From positions 1 to 64,000 of the forward strand of contig CAMDJV010000007.1 in NCBI GenBank assembly GCA_945901085.1: 64,000 bases of DNA. Reading direction: 5' to 3'. The stretch's first letter is position 1. Every line of letters begins with the position of its first letter. This document shows positions 6,876 to 16,108 of this stretch, piece by piece. The translations under genes were made by a program, and so were the position numbers. The notes under the pieces are model-generated. The model was not told the DNA's origin and made no database searches. It saw nothing but the letters and a program-made list of their open reading frames with translations. The DNA is from Rhodovarius crocodyli. GTDB taxonomy: Bacteria; Pseudomonadota; Alphaproteobacteria; Acetobacterales; Acetobacteraceae.

Positions 6876-8015
6876 GTGACGGATAAGCTCCGCCTCCACC
6901 GCCTCACCCTCACCGGGTTCCGCAGCTATCCGGCCGCCACGCTGGAGAGCGGCGGGGGCATGCTCGTCCTCACCGGCCCCAATGGCGCGGGCAAGACCAA
7001 TATCCTGGAGGCGATCAGCCTGCTCGGCCCCGGCCGCGGCCTGCGCGGTGCGCGGGTGGCGGAACTCGCGCGGGTGGGGCAGAACGCCTGGGGCGTGGCC
7101 GGGCGTTTTTCCGGCGCCTGGGGCGATTTCGAGATCGGCACCGGCACGCCGCCGGATGGCCCGGCCGACAAGCGGGTGTTTCGCCTCGACGGCGCCCCCG
7201 CCCGCAACCAGGCCGAATTGGCCGAGCGGGTTGCCGCCGTCTGGCTCACGCCGCAAATGGACCGGCTGTTCCAGGAAGGTGCCTCCGGCCGCCGTCGCTT
7301 CCTCGACCGTCTGGCCTGGGCGCTGGACCCTGGCCATGCCCGCGAGGTGGCGGCCTATGACAATGCCATGGCCCAGCGCAACCGGTTGCTGTCGCAGGGC
7401 GGGGACGCCACCTGGCTGGCCGGGCTGGAGGATGCCATGGCCCGGCACGGCGTGGCCGCCACCGCCGCCCGCCGCGCCCTGGTGGCCCGGCTGGATGCGG
7501 TGCTGGCAGCCGGTGCCCTGGGCGGCTTCCCCGCTGCCAGCCTCACCCTGCGCGACGCCACGGCCGATGCGCTGGATGCCGGCCCCGCCTTGGCCGCCGA
7601 GGATGGCCTGCGCGCCGCCCTGCGCGCCGCCCGCCACCGCGACCGCGCCGCCGGCGCCACCGTCGAAGGCCCGCACCGCGCCGATCTTGAGATGGTCCAT
7701 CGCGAGAAATCAGTCCCGGCGGCACTTTGCTCGACCGGCGAGCAGAAGGCGCTGCTGGTCTCCACCGTGCTGGCCCATGCCGGGCTGATCCATGCCGCGC
7801 GCGGCTTTGCGCCGATTCTGCTGCTTGATGAGGTGGCGGCGCATCTCGATGCCCCCCGCCGCGCCGCCCTCTTCGAGGCCCTGGTAGCACTGCCCGCCCA
7901 GGCCTGGCTCACCGGAACCGAATGGGAGGTTTTCGCCCCCCTGCGCGGCCGTGCCCAGGGCTTCCTCATCGCGCCCGGCGCGGTGGCGGAAAACCGCGAT
8001 TTACCCCTGCCTTAA
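6876..8015 (+). CDS. recF: DNA replication and repair protein RecF
   Basis: RecF is an SMC-like ATPase that helps load RecA at gapped DNA with RecO and RecR. From a GTG start it is 379 residues, the normal length; the open frame further upstream overlaps dnaN and has no RecF similarity. LRLTLTGFRSY-type N-terminus (here LHRLTLTGFRSY), Walker A GPNGAGKT (about 34-41), the signature STGEQKALL (about 288) and Walker B LLLDEVAAHLD (about 315) are all present. The start lies 83 nt after dnaN, so the two are probably one transcript. GTG is favoured by length and alignment to the family start; the ribosome-binding site is weak. Confidence 0.95.
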   Translation: MTDKLRLHRLTLTGFRSYPAATLESGGGMLVLTGPNGAGKTNILEAISLLGPGRGLRGARVAELARVGQNAWGVAGRFSGAWGDFEIGTGTPPDGPADKRVFRLDGAPARNQAELAERVAAVWLTPQMDRLFQEGASGRRRFLDRLAWALDPGHAREVAAYDNAMAQRNRLLSQGGDATWLAGLEDAMARHGVAATAARRALVARLDAVLAAGALGGFPAASLTLRDATADALDAGPALAAEDGLRAALRAARHRDRAAGATVEGPHRADLEMVHREKSVPAALCSTGEQKALLVSTVLAHAGLIHAARGFAPILLLDEVAAHLDAPRRAALFEALVALPAQAWLTGTEWEVFAPLRGRAQGFLIAPGAVAENRDLPLP

Positions 8016-8030
8016 GCCCCCGGTTTCAGC

Positions 8031-8062
8031 TATAAGACAGTCAGGCCCGAGGGCCGTTTTTT
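8031..8062 (+). promoter_or_regulatory. Possible gyrB promoter -10 and terminator-like 5' hairpin
   Basis: TATAAG (8031-8036) is followed at 8044-8055 by the self-complementary GGCCCGAGGGCC and then GTTTTTT (8056-8062), 20 nt before the gyrB start. The hairpin with T-run resembles a short intrinsic terminator for dnaN-recF or an attenuator in the gyrB leader. No good -35 box pairs with the -10, which would fit a supercoiling-sensitive gyrB promoter, but that is inference. Confidence 0.35.
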
Positions 8063-8082
8063 CCAAGGGTTTTTCGCCACAG

Positions 8083-10536
8083 ATGAGTGACTCCACCCCC
8101 ACCCCCGGTCCCACCCCGGAAGAGGCCAATAACGCCGCCGCCGGCGAGGATTACGGCGCCTCCTCCATCACCGTGCTGCGCGGGCTTGAGGCGGTGCGCA
8201 AACGCCCTGGCATGTATATTGGCGACACTGATGACGGCTCGGGCCTGCACCACATGGCCTTCGAGATCATCGATAATGCGGTGGATGAGGCCCAGGCCGG
8301 CTTCGCCAGCCGCTGCGATGTGCTGCTCAACGGCGATGGCTCGGTCACCGTCACCGATGATGGCCGCGGCATCCCGGTGGATATGCATGCTGAAGAAGGC
8401 GTCTCTGCCGCAGAAGTGGTGCTGACCCGGCTGCATGCCGGCGGCAAATTCAACCAGAATTCCTACAAGGTCTCCGGCGGCCTGCATGGCGTGGGCGCGG
8501 CCGTGGTGAATGCCCTGTCGGAATGGATGGAGGTGCGCATCTGGCGCGCCGGTATCGAGCATTTCATCCGCTTCGAGCATGGCGAGACGGTGCAGCCGCT
8601 GCGCATCGTTGGCCCGTCCGACCACCACAATGGCACCGAGGTCACCTTTAAGCCCAGCTCGGGCACCTTCACCAAGGTCGAATACGACTTCGCAATTCTC
8701 GAGCGCCGGCTGCGCGAATTGGCCTTCCTCAATTCCGGCCTCGCCATCACCGTGCAGGATGACCGCTCAGTGCCGGCCCAGCGGGCGGAATTCAAATTCG
8801 ATGGCGGCCTCGTCGCCTTCGTCGAATGGCTCGACAAGGGCAAGGAGCCGCTGTTCCGCCAGCCCATCTCGCTGATCTCGAAGGAGAGCGAGGGCATTCG
8901 CGTCGAGCTGGCCATGTGGTGGACGAATTCCCCCCGCGAATTGGCGCTCTGCTTCACCAACAATATCCCCCAGCGCGATGGCGGCACCCACCAGGCCGGC
9001 TTCCGCCAGGCACTCACCCGGGTGGTGATGAAATTCGCCGAGGATCTGGCCAAGCGCGAAAAGGTCGAGCTGATCGGCGAGGATATGCGCGAGGGCCTGA
9101 CTGCGGTGCTCTCGGTGAAGGTGCCGGACCCGAAATTCTCCTCGCAGACCAAGGACAAGCTGGTCAGCTCCGAGGTGCAGCCGGTGGTCCATATGGCGGT
9201 GGCCGATGCCATCAGCCATTGGTTCGAGACGCATCCGAAAGAGGCGAAGGTCGTGCTCGATCAGGTCGTGCTCTCGGCCGTGGCCCGCAAGGCGGCGCAA
9301 ATGGCCAAGGACAAGGTCAGCCGCAAGAACATGCTGGAATTCAGCACGCTGCCCGGCAAGCTGGCCGATTGCCAGGAGCGGGACCCGACCAAATGCGAAA
9401 TGTTCATCGTCGAGGGTGACAGCGCCGGTGGCTCCGCCAAACAGGGCCGCAACCGCGCCAATCAGGCCATCCTGCCGCTGAAGGGCAAAATCCTGAATGT
9501 GGAGCGGGCGCGCATCGACAAGATGCTGGCCTCGGCCGAAATCGGCACGCTGATCACCGCACTGGGCACCGGCATCGGCCCGGGCGAGCCCTCCCGGGGC
9601 GGCTTCTCACTCGACAAGCTGCGCTATCACCGCATCGTCATCATGACGGACGCCGATGTGGATGGCTCGCATATCCGCACCCTGCTGCTCACCTTCTTCT
9701 ATCGCCAGATGCCGCAGCTGATCGAGGCCGGCTATCTCTATATCGCCCAGCCGCCGCTCTACCGCGCCAAGCGCGGCAATGATGAGCGATACCTGAAGGA
9801 TGACCGCGCGCTGGAGGATTTCCTCCTCGAAAAGGCGCTGTCCAATGCCCGGCTGGCCTTTGCCGATGGCCGGCTGCTCGAAGGTGCGGCGCTGGCCGAT
9901 GAGGTCGAGGTGCTGCGGCAGATGTCGGGCCGTATCAAGCGCCTCTCCGGCAATCTGCCCTCGGAATATATCGAACAGGCGGCCATGGCCGGCGCCCTGC
10001 GCGCCGAGCCCGATCTGGCCCTCGCGCAGGTCTTCGCAGCGAGGCTCGATGCCATGGCGCCGCCCGCCGAGCGTGGCTGGATGGCCAGCATCGATGGCGG
10101 GGCGATCAACCTGGCCCGCGTGGTGCGCGGCGTGACTGAGCGCTTCTCGCTGAGTGCCGCCCTGCTGCACACCGGCGATGCGCGCTGGCTGGATGAGCGC
10201 CGCAAAATCTTCGAGACCGATTTTGCCGAACCGGCAAAGCTCTTCTTCGACAGCACCGAGGTGGTGGCGCGCGGCCCCATGGCCGCACTCGACCGCATCA
10301 TCGCCCAGGGCCGCCGCGGCCTGACCATCCAGCGCTTCAAGGGCCTGGGCGAGATGAACCCCGAGCAGCTTTGGAACACCACCCTCAACCCTGAGGCGCG
10401 AACCCTGCTCAAGGTGCGGGTCGATGATGTGGAGGATGCCGAGACGGTGTTCTCCACCCTGATGGGCGATGTGGTCGAACCCCGGCGCGAGTTCATCGTG
10501 GGCAATGCGCTCAAAGTGGCGAATCTCGACGTATGA
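8083..10536 (+). CDS. gyrB: DNA gyrase subunit B
   Basis: GyrB is the ATPase subunit that, with GyrA, introduces negative supercoils. The start MSDSTPT follows a 67-nt gap after recF; the frame upstream overlaps recF. The 817 residues show the GHKL ATPase (EIIDNAVDEAQAG, DDGRGIP, GGLHGVGAAVVNALS), the transducer with the QTK-type loop (SSQTKDK), and the TOPRIM domain with EGDSAGGSAKQGR (about 443) and TDADVDGSHIRTLLL (about 520). An insert sits before IQRFKGLGEMNPEQLW at the C-terminus. The recF neighbourhood and the KGLGEM/QLW end favour GyrB over ParE. It overlaps bolA by ATGA. Confidence 0.98.
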   Translation: MSDSTPTPGPTPEEANNAAAGEDYGASSITVLRGLEAVRKRPGMYIGDTDDGSGLHHMAFEIIDNAVDEAQAGFASRCDVLLNGDGSVTVTDDGRGIPVDMHAEEGVSAAEVVLTRLHAGGKFNQNSYKVSGGLHGVGAAVVNALSEWMEVRIWRAGIEHFIRFEHGETVQPLRIVGPSDHHNGTEVTFKPSSGTFTKVEYDFAILERRLRELAFLNSGLAITVQDDRSVPAQRAEFKFDGGLVAFVEWLDKGKEPLFRQPISLISKESEGIRVELAMWWTNSPRELALCFTNNIPQRDGGTHQAGFRQALTRVVMKFAEDLAKREKVELIGEDMREGLTAVLSVKVPDPKFSSQTKDKLVSSEVQPVVHMAVADAISHWFETHPKEAKVVLDQVVLSAVARKAAQMAKDKVSRKNMLEFSTLPGKLADCQERDPTKCEMFIVEGDSAGGSAKQGRNRANQAILPLKGKILNVERARIDKMLASAEIGTLITALGTGIGPGEPSRGGFSLDKLRYHRIVIMTDADVDGSHIRTLLLTFFYRQMPQLIEAGYLYIAQPPLYRAKRGNDERYLKDDRALEDFLLEKALSNARLAFADGRLLEGAALADEVEVLRQMSGRIKRLSGNLPSEYIEQAAMAGALRAEPDLALAQVFAARLDAMAPPAERGWMASIDGGAINLARVVRGVTERFSLSAALLHTGDARWLDERRKIFETDFAEPAKLFFDSTEVVARGPMAALDRIIAQGRRGLTIQRFKGLGEMNPEQLWNTTLNPEARTLLKVRVDDVEDAETVFSTLMGDVVEPRREFIVGNALKVANLDV

Positions 10537-10796
10537 GCCGCGCCGAACGCATCCACGCCACCCTCACCGCCCGTTTCGCCCCCACAAGGCTGGTGGTGCA
10601 GGATGACAGCGCCCAGCATGCCGGCCATGCCGGCGCAGCCCCGGGTGGTGAAACGCATTACACCGTGGTGATGGAAAGTGCCGCCTTTGCCGGGCTCAAC
10701 CGGGTGGCGCGCAGCCGCATGGTGAATGAGGCCCTGGCTGATGAATTCACCACCGGCTTGCATGCCCTGGCGCTGAAGCTCAATCCTCCCGGGTAA
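10533..10796 (+). CDS. BolA family protein
   Basis: BolA proteins partner with monothiol glutaredoxins in iron-sulfur and iron homeostasis, and some act as transcription factors. The 87 residues show the family pattern: N-terminal helix (RIHATLTARF), THYTVVMESAAFAGLNRVARSRMV with the invariant His in THY and the SxxFxG...R-x-x-R core, and a C-terminal HALALKL helix. It overlaps the gyrB stop by ATGA, so translation is coupled. Its last 17 nt overlap the convergent glycosyltransferase gene. Which BolA subtype it is cannot be settled from sequence alone. Confidence 0.92.
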   Translation: MSRAERIHATLTARFAPTRLVVQDDSAQHAGHAGAAPGGETHYTVVMESAAFAGLNRVARSRMVNEALADEFTTGLHALALKLNPPG

Positions 10797-12549
10797 ATCG
10801 CAACCGGTCTGAGATGCTCGGCTGCCTGGGTGGTTGCCAGACTGGCGGAGCGTCGGCGCCCGGCGGCGATCCCGCCTCTGCGGGCAATTGCCGCACCACC
10901 CGCAGGCTCATGATACCAAAGCCGAGCCTGCGCTCATCCGGCGGCACAATCACCCCAGCGCCCACCTCGAATTCGAGCACCAGCACGTCATCCACCGGCC
11001 AGGGCGCATCCACCCGCAATTCGCCAATGCCCGAGCCCGACAGCACCCAGTCGCACCATGCCCCGCCCTGCGGCCGGGCGCGGCCGGCATGGCCCCCAGG
11101 TGGTGCCATCACCACCAGCAACACGCTCAATTCCGGGCAGCGCCAGCCGGGGTCTAGCGGCAGGCGCAGCAGGGCCGGGCCATCCGCCACCGCCCAGCTT
11201 CCCCATTCCTCCTGATGCGACCAACCCTGACCCAGCCGTTGCAGCGCGCCGCTGCTGGCGGCGGCAGGGTGCAGTTGCGGCAGATCAGGCATGGGCGGCA
11301 GGCCGCCATAAACCAGCATGTCCTCAGCCAGCCTCGCGCGGTCACGCGGCAGGGCAGGGGCGGGCGGTGGGCCGGGGGCCAGGAAGGCGGCGCATTCCTC
11401 GGCCAATTCGCGCCAGGATCGCAGCCGGACCGTGGCGCGCAACGCCGCCTCCCGCGCGGCAAGGGCCTGTGGCTGGCTGATCAGCGACCACGCCGCCGCC
11501 GCCAGGGCAGGGACATTCTCCGGTTCGACATAAACCGCATGCGCGCCGCCCGATTCGCGCAGCACGGCAATATCGGCCACCACCGGCACCTTGCCCTGGC
11601 CCAGGCTCTCGGTCACCGGCAGCCCCCAGCCCTCGGCATGGGAATTGAAGATGGTGAAGAGGCAGCCGGCATAAAGCCCCTGCAATTCGCCATCGGGCAC
11701 CAGCGGGCGCAACTCAACCTTGCGGCGCAATTGCGGCGCGGCGCGATGCAGTTGCAGCACCTGATCGGCCAGGAAGCCATGCACCCCGACCACGACCAGC
11801 CGCGGCACCGCGGCCTCGCCATGGTGGCGGATCAATTGCAGCCAGGCCCGCAGCAGGCCCAACTGGTTCTTGCGCGACTCCACTGTGCCCACGGCCAGCA
11901 CAAAGCGCTCTGCCGGCACCAGCCCCGCTTGCTGCGCTGCCACGTCAAACCGCGCATCCAGCCGCAGCACGCTGGCGGGAATGGCAAGCTCCGGCAGCAG
12001 GCGCTTCTGCCAGAGCTGGAAATCCACCCGCACGCTCTCGCTGATGCAAACCGCATGGTCGGCCAATAGGCACAGCGTGGCGAAATGCTGGGCGAAGCTG
12101 CGCACCAGCAATTCCTCGCAATGCTCAGGCACCAGCAATGGCAGAAGATCATAGACAAAGCTGGCATAGCCCAGGCCCGTCCGCTGCTTCAGCGCCATGA
12201 TCCGCGCGGCATGGCCGGGCAACCACCAGGCCGTGCCGGCGCCCAACAGCCAGTCACCAGCGGTGAATTCACATGCCTCCCCCGCAGCCAGCGCTGCCTC
12301 GGCGTCATCGACCAGGGCCTGCCAATCGGGCTCCTTCGGCCCGCCAGGCCGCAGCGTGGCGGCGAGCAGCCGCTCCAGCATGAGCCGCGGAAAACGCCGC
12401 CAGACGCCATCGCCCGGCGCCGCCGCCACCAGATCAAACAGCCCCTCGCCCGCAGCCAGCAGCCGCGTCTGCACCCGTGTCACCCCGCTGGGCGAACGGC
12501 TATGCCGAAACCCCGCCAGCAGATCAGTGATATCGGCGGCAATGGGCAT
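10780..12549 (-). CDS. Glycosyltransferase family 4-like protein with extra C-terminal domain
   Basis: Probably a retaining GT-B glycosyltransferase for surface polysaccharide. The N-terminal DITDLLAGFRHSRSPSGVTRVQ is the type seen in rhizobial and acetobacterial GT4 enzymes. FVLAVGTVESRKNQLGLLRAW opens the nucleotide-sugar domain (about residue 205) and HAEGWGLPVTESLGQG (about 300) carries the E-x7-E motif. The 589 residues exceed a normal GT4 by roughly 170; the C-terminal part (about 420-589) has beta-rich sequence without a family I know. It lies 50 nt downstream of the algA-type gene on the same strand, so GDP-mannose or a derivative is a reasonable donor guess. Convergent with bolA. Confidence 0.85.
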   Translation of the reverse strand: MPIAADITDLLAGFRHSRSPSGVTRVQTRLLAAGEGLFDLVAAAPGDGVWRRFPRLMLERLLAATLRPGGPKEPDWQALVDDAEAALAAGEACEFTAGDWLLGAGTAWWLPGHAARIMALKQRTGLGYASFVYDLLPLLVPEHCEELLVRSFAQHFATLCLLADHAVCISESVRVDFQLWQKRLLPELAIPASVLRLDARFDVAAQQAGLVPAERFVLAVGTVESRKNQLGLLRAWLQLIRHHGEAAVPRLVVVGVHGFLADQVLQLHRAAPQLRRKVELRPLVPDGELQGLYAGCLFTIFNSHAEGWGLPVTESLGQGKVPVVADIAVLRESGGAHAVYVEPENVPALAAAAWSLISQPQALAAREAALRATVRLRSWRELAEECAAFLAPGPPPAPALPRDRARLAEDMLVYGGLPPMPDLPQLHPAAASSGALQRLGQGWSHQEEWGSWAVADGPALLRLPLDPGWRCPELSVLLVVMAPPGGHAGRARPQGGAWCDWVLSGSGIGELRVDAPWPVDDVLVLEFEVGAGVIVPPDERRLGFGIMSLRVVRQLPAEAGSPPGADAPPVWQPPRQPSISDRLRFTRED

Positions 12550-12599
12550 CTAGCCGTGCAGGCCCGGCTTATAAGCGGCCAGGCCCATCAGCGGGCTAC

Positions 12600-14030
12600 T
12601 CAAGCCCGCCCATAGGTGTCTTCGATTCGCACGATGTCATCCTCGCCCAGATAGCTGCCCACCTGCACCTCGATCAGGGTCAGAGGGATCATGCCGGGGT
12701 TTTCCAGCCGGTGGACGCAGCCCAGCGGCAGATACACGCTCTCATTCTCGCGCAGCATGATGCGCTCATCATCCCGCTGGACGATGGCAGTGCCATTCAC
12801 CACCACCCAATGCTCGGCCCGATGGAAGTGTTTCTGCAACGACAGCTTGCTGCCGGGGCGAACCGAGATTTGCTTGACCTGAAAGCGGTTGCCCTGGATC
12901 AGCCCCTCATAATGGCCCCAGGGACGATACATCCGGCGATGCTCAGTGGCCTGCTTGAGGCCGGCCGCGCGCAATTGCTCGACCAGTTTTTTCACATCCT
13001 GCGCATGGTCACGATGCAGCGCCAGAACGGCGTCATCGGTCACCACAATCACTGCGTCCTCGAGGCCGACCACGCCGGTCAGCAGCCCTTCGCTGCGGAT
13101 ATAGCAATTCTTCGCGTTCACGAGATGGACCGGCCCCTGGGCGTGGTTGCCCTGGACGTCCTTCTCGGCGATCTGCCACAGCGCATCCCAACTGCCGACA
13201 TCGGACCAGCCCAGCGAGGCCGGCACAACGGCGGCGTTTTTGGTCCGCTCCATCACCGCATAGTCGATTGAAATCGAAGGCGCGCGGGTGAAGCTTGCGG
13301 TGTCGAGCCGGACGAAATCGAGGTCACGCGTGGCCTTGGTGAGCGCATCCTGCACCGCGCCCAGCAGTTCGGGGGCAAAATGCTGCAATTCGCGCAGCAG
13401 CGTCGCCGCCTGGGCGACGAACATGCCACTGTTCCACAGATGCTTGCCGCCATCGAGAAAGCGCTGCGCGGTGGCAGCATCGGGCTTCTCGACGAAGCGC
13501 TCCAAGCCGAGCACGCCGGGCGCGCCATCCAGCGCCGCCCCCGATTCAATATAGCCAAAACCGGTCTCAGGCGCGGTGGGGCGCATGCCGAAGGTGACGA
13601 TCCGGCCGAGTTGAGCGGCGGTCACCGCCTGTGCCAGGGCCGCATGCAGTGCGGGCACATCGCCAATGGCGCTATCGGCCGGCATGATCCACAGCATGGC
13701 GCCGGGGCTTGTCTCCTCCGCCAGAAAGGCGGCTGCGGCGATGGCGGGCGCGCTGTTGCGGCCGGCGGGTTCCAGCAAAATCCGCGCACCCTCCACCCGC
13801 GCCGCGCGCAATTGCTCGGCGGCGAGAAAGCGATGGGCTTCGTTGCAGACCACAATGGGGGCGGCAAAGCCGTGCCCTGCTGCGCGCAGCGCTGTCGCCG
13901 CCAGCATGGTCTCGCTGCCCACCAGCGGCCAGAACTGCTTGGGATAGGTCTCCCGCGACAAGGGCCATAGCCGGCTGCCCGTGCCGCCCGAGAGGATGAC
14001 CGGGATAATCTTCGTGCTGGAGATGCTCAT
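12600..14030 (-). CDS. algA: Mannose-1-phosphate guanylyltransferase / mannose-6-phosphate isomerase
   Basis: The type II enzyme makes GDP-mannose from mannose-1-phosphate and GTP, and interconverts mannose-6-phosphate and fructose-6-phosphate, for exopolysaccharide and LPS. The start MSISSTK gives 476 residues, the standard length; the longer frame is a shadow. Pyrophosphorylase motif LSGGTGSRLWPLSR is at 13-26, RFVEKPD near 180, and the C-terminal cupin isomerase has RPWGHYEGL and SLQKHFHRAEHW (about 385-400) with metal-binding His and Glu. It heads a leftward unit with a GT4 gene and is divergent from another glycosyltransferase, forming a small polysaccharide cluster. The gene name could equally be manC/xanB. 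Confidence 0.93.
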   Translation of the reverse strand: MSISSTKIIPVILSGGTGSRLWPLSRETYPKQFWPLVGSETMLAATALRAAGHGFAAPIVVCNEAHRFLAAEQLRAARVEGARILLEPAGRNSAPAIAAAAFLAEETSPGAMLWIMPADSAIGDVPALHAALAQAVTAAQLGRIVTFGMRPTAPETGFGYIESGAALDGAPGVLGLERFVEKPDAATAQRFLDGGKHLWNSGMFVAQAATLLRELQHFAPELLGAVQDALTKATRDLDFVRLDTASFTRAPSISIDYAVMERTKNAAVVPASLGWSDVGSWDALWQIAEKDVQGNHAQGPVHLVNAKNCYIRSEGLLTGVVGLEDAVIVVTDDAVLALHRDHAQDVKKLVEQLRAAGLKQATEHRRMYRPWGHYEGLIQGNRFQVKQISVRPGSKLSLQKHFHRAEHWVVVNGTAIVQRDDERIMLRENESVYLPLGCVHRLENPGMIPLTLIEVQVGSYLGEDDIVRIEDTYGRA

Positions 14031-14147
14031 ATGCGGTCGTTCTATCCTGGGCTTGAACGGTCGGGGGAAATTCCATGGGTTTTTGCAGCATTTTGCCTGA
14101 CGCTGGAAGAGCAGTAGGCTCACCGACGATTCGCTTAGGGCCTGTTC

Positions 14148-15419
14148 ATGGCAAGATTGCAAACAGATCGCGGCATTTATTTGCTCGATGGCCACAACCT
14201 TGCCATGGCGCAAGGCACTGGCATCGCGACCTATGCCCGCGGCATGGCCGAGGCGGTTGCTGGGCAGGGTTTTGTGCCCGGGGTGATCAGCGGGGCGGAT
14301 TACGGCCGCCCCGCTTCGCCCGGGCGCATTGGCGCGGGTTTGCGCCTGGCCCGGCGCCTCGCTGCCCATGCCGGGGTGAGGCTGCGTGGCGGCGTGGTGA
14401 ATCTGCGCCCGACCCCCGCCGCCCTGCCTGGGTTGCCGCCAACCACATTGGGTTTTGATGCTCCCGATTGCGTGGGCCTCGCCCATCTCCATCTGCGCCG
14501 GCATGGCCAATTGCTGCCGCTGCGCCCGCCGCCCGGCCTGACGCCGCGGGTGATGCATTGGACCTTCCCCACCCCGCTGCGCCTGCAAGGCGTGCCCAAC
14601 CTCTATTCCGTGCTCGACCTCATCCCGCTCGTCATGCCCGAGACGACACTGACCAACCAAGCCGCCCATGCGACGATGACCCGGCTGATCGGCGAGCATG
14701 CGGCCCATATCGTCACCATCAGCGAATGGTCGCGCGCCGATATCATTCGCATCATGGGCATCGCGCCGGAGCGGGTGACCAATACCTGGCTCGGCGTCGC
14801 GCCTGACGTGGCAGCCCTGGCGCTCTCCCCTTCGGCCCTGGCGGCGCGGCTCATGACCGGGTTCGGGCTGCAGCCGCAGGGCTATTTCCTGTTTTATGCG
14901 GCCATCGAGCCGCGAAAAAATCTCCGTCGGCTGATCGAGGCCTATTTGTCGACCGACATAGCCGCGCCGCTGATCATCGCCGGCAAGAAGGCCTGGCTGT
15001 GGGAGGCAGAACTCGCAGCGCTTGCCGGGCGGGAGAGCAGCCATCAGGGGCGGGTGCGGCTGCTCGGCCATGTGCCGCGGCCCAATCTGATGGCCCTGGT
15101 GCGCGGCGCCCGCGCCGTGTGTTTCCCGAGTCTCTATGAGGGGTTCGGGCTGCCGGCGATGGAGGCCATGGCGCTCGGCACGCCGGTTTTGACCTCCACC
15201 GCATCCTGCATGCCCGAGATCGTGGCCGATGCCGCGCTATGCGCCGACCCCTACTCGGTCACTGCCCTGGCCGAGGCCCTGCGCGCGTTGGATGGCGATG
15301 GAGAATTGCGCGCGCGCCTCGCCGCTGCGGGGCCGCGCCGGGCCGAGTTTTTCAGCCCTGATCGCTATGCCACGCGGCTGGCCGCGCTGCATGCCCGGCT
15401 TGGCCTGCTGGCCGATTGA
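14148..15419 (+). CDS. Glycosyltransferase family 4 (group 1) protein
   Basis: A GT-B transferase of 423 residues, probably cytoplasmic and acting on a polysaccharide precursor. It begins YLLDGHNLAMAQGTGIATYARG, the N-terminal substrate-domain start of this subfamily. YFLFYAAIEPRKNLRRLIEA (about 245) begins the donor-binding domain, and SLYEGFGLPAMEAMALGTPV (about 328) has the E-x7-E motif. It is divergent from the algA-type gene with 117 nt between starts, which suggests common control. Donor and acceptor are unknown. Confidence 0.9.
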   Translation: MARLQTDRGIYLLDGHNLAMAQGTGIATYARGMAEAVAGQGFVPGVISGADYGRPASPGRIGAGLRLARRLAAHAGVRLRGGVVNLRPTPAALPGLPPTTLGFDAPDCVGLAHLHLRRHGQLLPLRPPPGLTPRVMHWTFPTPLRLQGVPNLYSVLDLIPLVMPETTLTNQAAHATMTRLIGEHAAHIVTISEWSRADIIRIMGIAPERVTNTWLGVAPDVAALALSPSALAARLMTGFGLQPQGYFLFYAAIEPRKNLRRLIEAYLSTDIAAPLIIAGKKAWLWEAELAALAGRESSHQGRVRLLGHVPRPNLMALVRGARAVCFPSLYEGFGLPAMEAMALGTPVLTSTASCMPEIVADAALCADPYSVTALAEALRALDGDGELRARLAAAGPRRAEFFSPDRYATRLAALHARLGLLAD

Positions 15420-15501
15420 GCGGCGATTGGCCGCCGCCAGGGCAGGGCGGATCCGCCGGACCCGGGTTGTCGGGCCGGCGCACCAGCCCCATAACGACGA
15501 C

Positions 15502-16077
15502 ATGGCGCGACCCAGGGCGAAGAGCCGCCCCGACCCTTCCGCACCGAGCCGCCCCTGCGAAGCCCCGGATTGCCCGGAGCCCGGCGAATACCGCGCGCCC
15601 AAGGACCGTTCGCGGCTGCGCGAATATCGGTGGTTCTGCCTGGCCCATGTGCGCGCCTATAACCTCTCCTGGGATTTCTATAAGGGCATGGCGCCCGACC
15701 AGATCGAGGCATCTCTTCGCCAGGACACCGGCTGGCAAAGGCCCACCTGGCCGCTTGGCCGCCTGGGCCATGGCCGGCTCGACCCTGAATTGCTGCGCGA
15801 CCCTTTCGGCATCCTCAACGGCACCGCCCAACCCACCAAGCGCGCCCCCAACCCCGATGCGCCACCGCCCGAACTGCGCGCCGCGCTCGACCTGCTGGAT
15901 TTGCGCTGGCCAACCGACAGCCTGGCCCTCAAAGCCCGCTACAAGGAGCTGGCCAAGCGCTATCACCCCGATTCCAATGGCGGCGACCGCAGCGCGGAAG
16001 ACCGCCTGAAGGACATCAATCGCGCCTATTCGCTCTTGCGTCACAAACTGGCCGGGGTGCAGGCTTCCGCCCGATAG
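15502..16077 (+). CDS. J-domain (DnaJ-like) protein
   Basis: A 191-residue protein with a C-terminal J-domain: [33 protein letters not shown] with the HPD tripeptide near residue 153 and the helix-IV end [11 protein letters not shown]-domains stimulate Hsp70 ATPase. The N-terminal half carries C-x4-C spaced cysteines (CEAPDC) and a FCLAH motif, which may bind zinc; this is inference. The Met at 15502 is preferred; the longer frame overlaps the glycosyltransferase gene. It lies 31 nt before cobS, and I know J-domain protein-cobS-cobT as a recurrent alphaproteobacterial arrangement, so it may help assemble the chelatase. Confidence 0.9.
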   Translation: MARPRAKSRPDPSAPSRPCEAPDCPEPGEYRAPKDRSRLREYRWFCLAHVRAYNLSWDFYKGMAPDQIEASLRQDTGWQRPTWPLGRLGHGRLDPELLRDPFGILNGTAQPTKRAPNPDAPPPELRAALDLLDLRWPTDSLALKARYKELAKRYHPDSNGGDRSAEDRLKDINRAYSLLRHKLAGVQASAR

Positions 16078-16108
16078 AACCCTGGCTTACAAAACTTCCA
16101 ACGTCCCG

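Noticed and set aside
4904-6913. 669-codon leftward open frame across the DUF5666 gene end and dnaN
   Set aside because: It is antisense to dnaN and to the lipoprotein repeat, has no recognisable domain, and long antisense frames are expected in DNA this rich in G+C.
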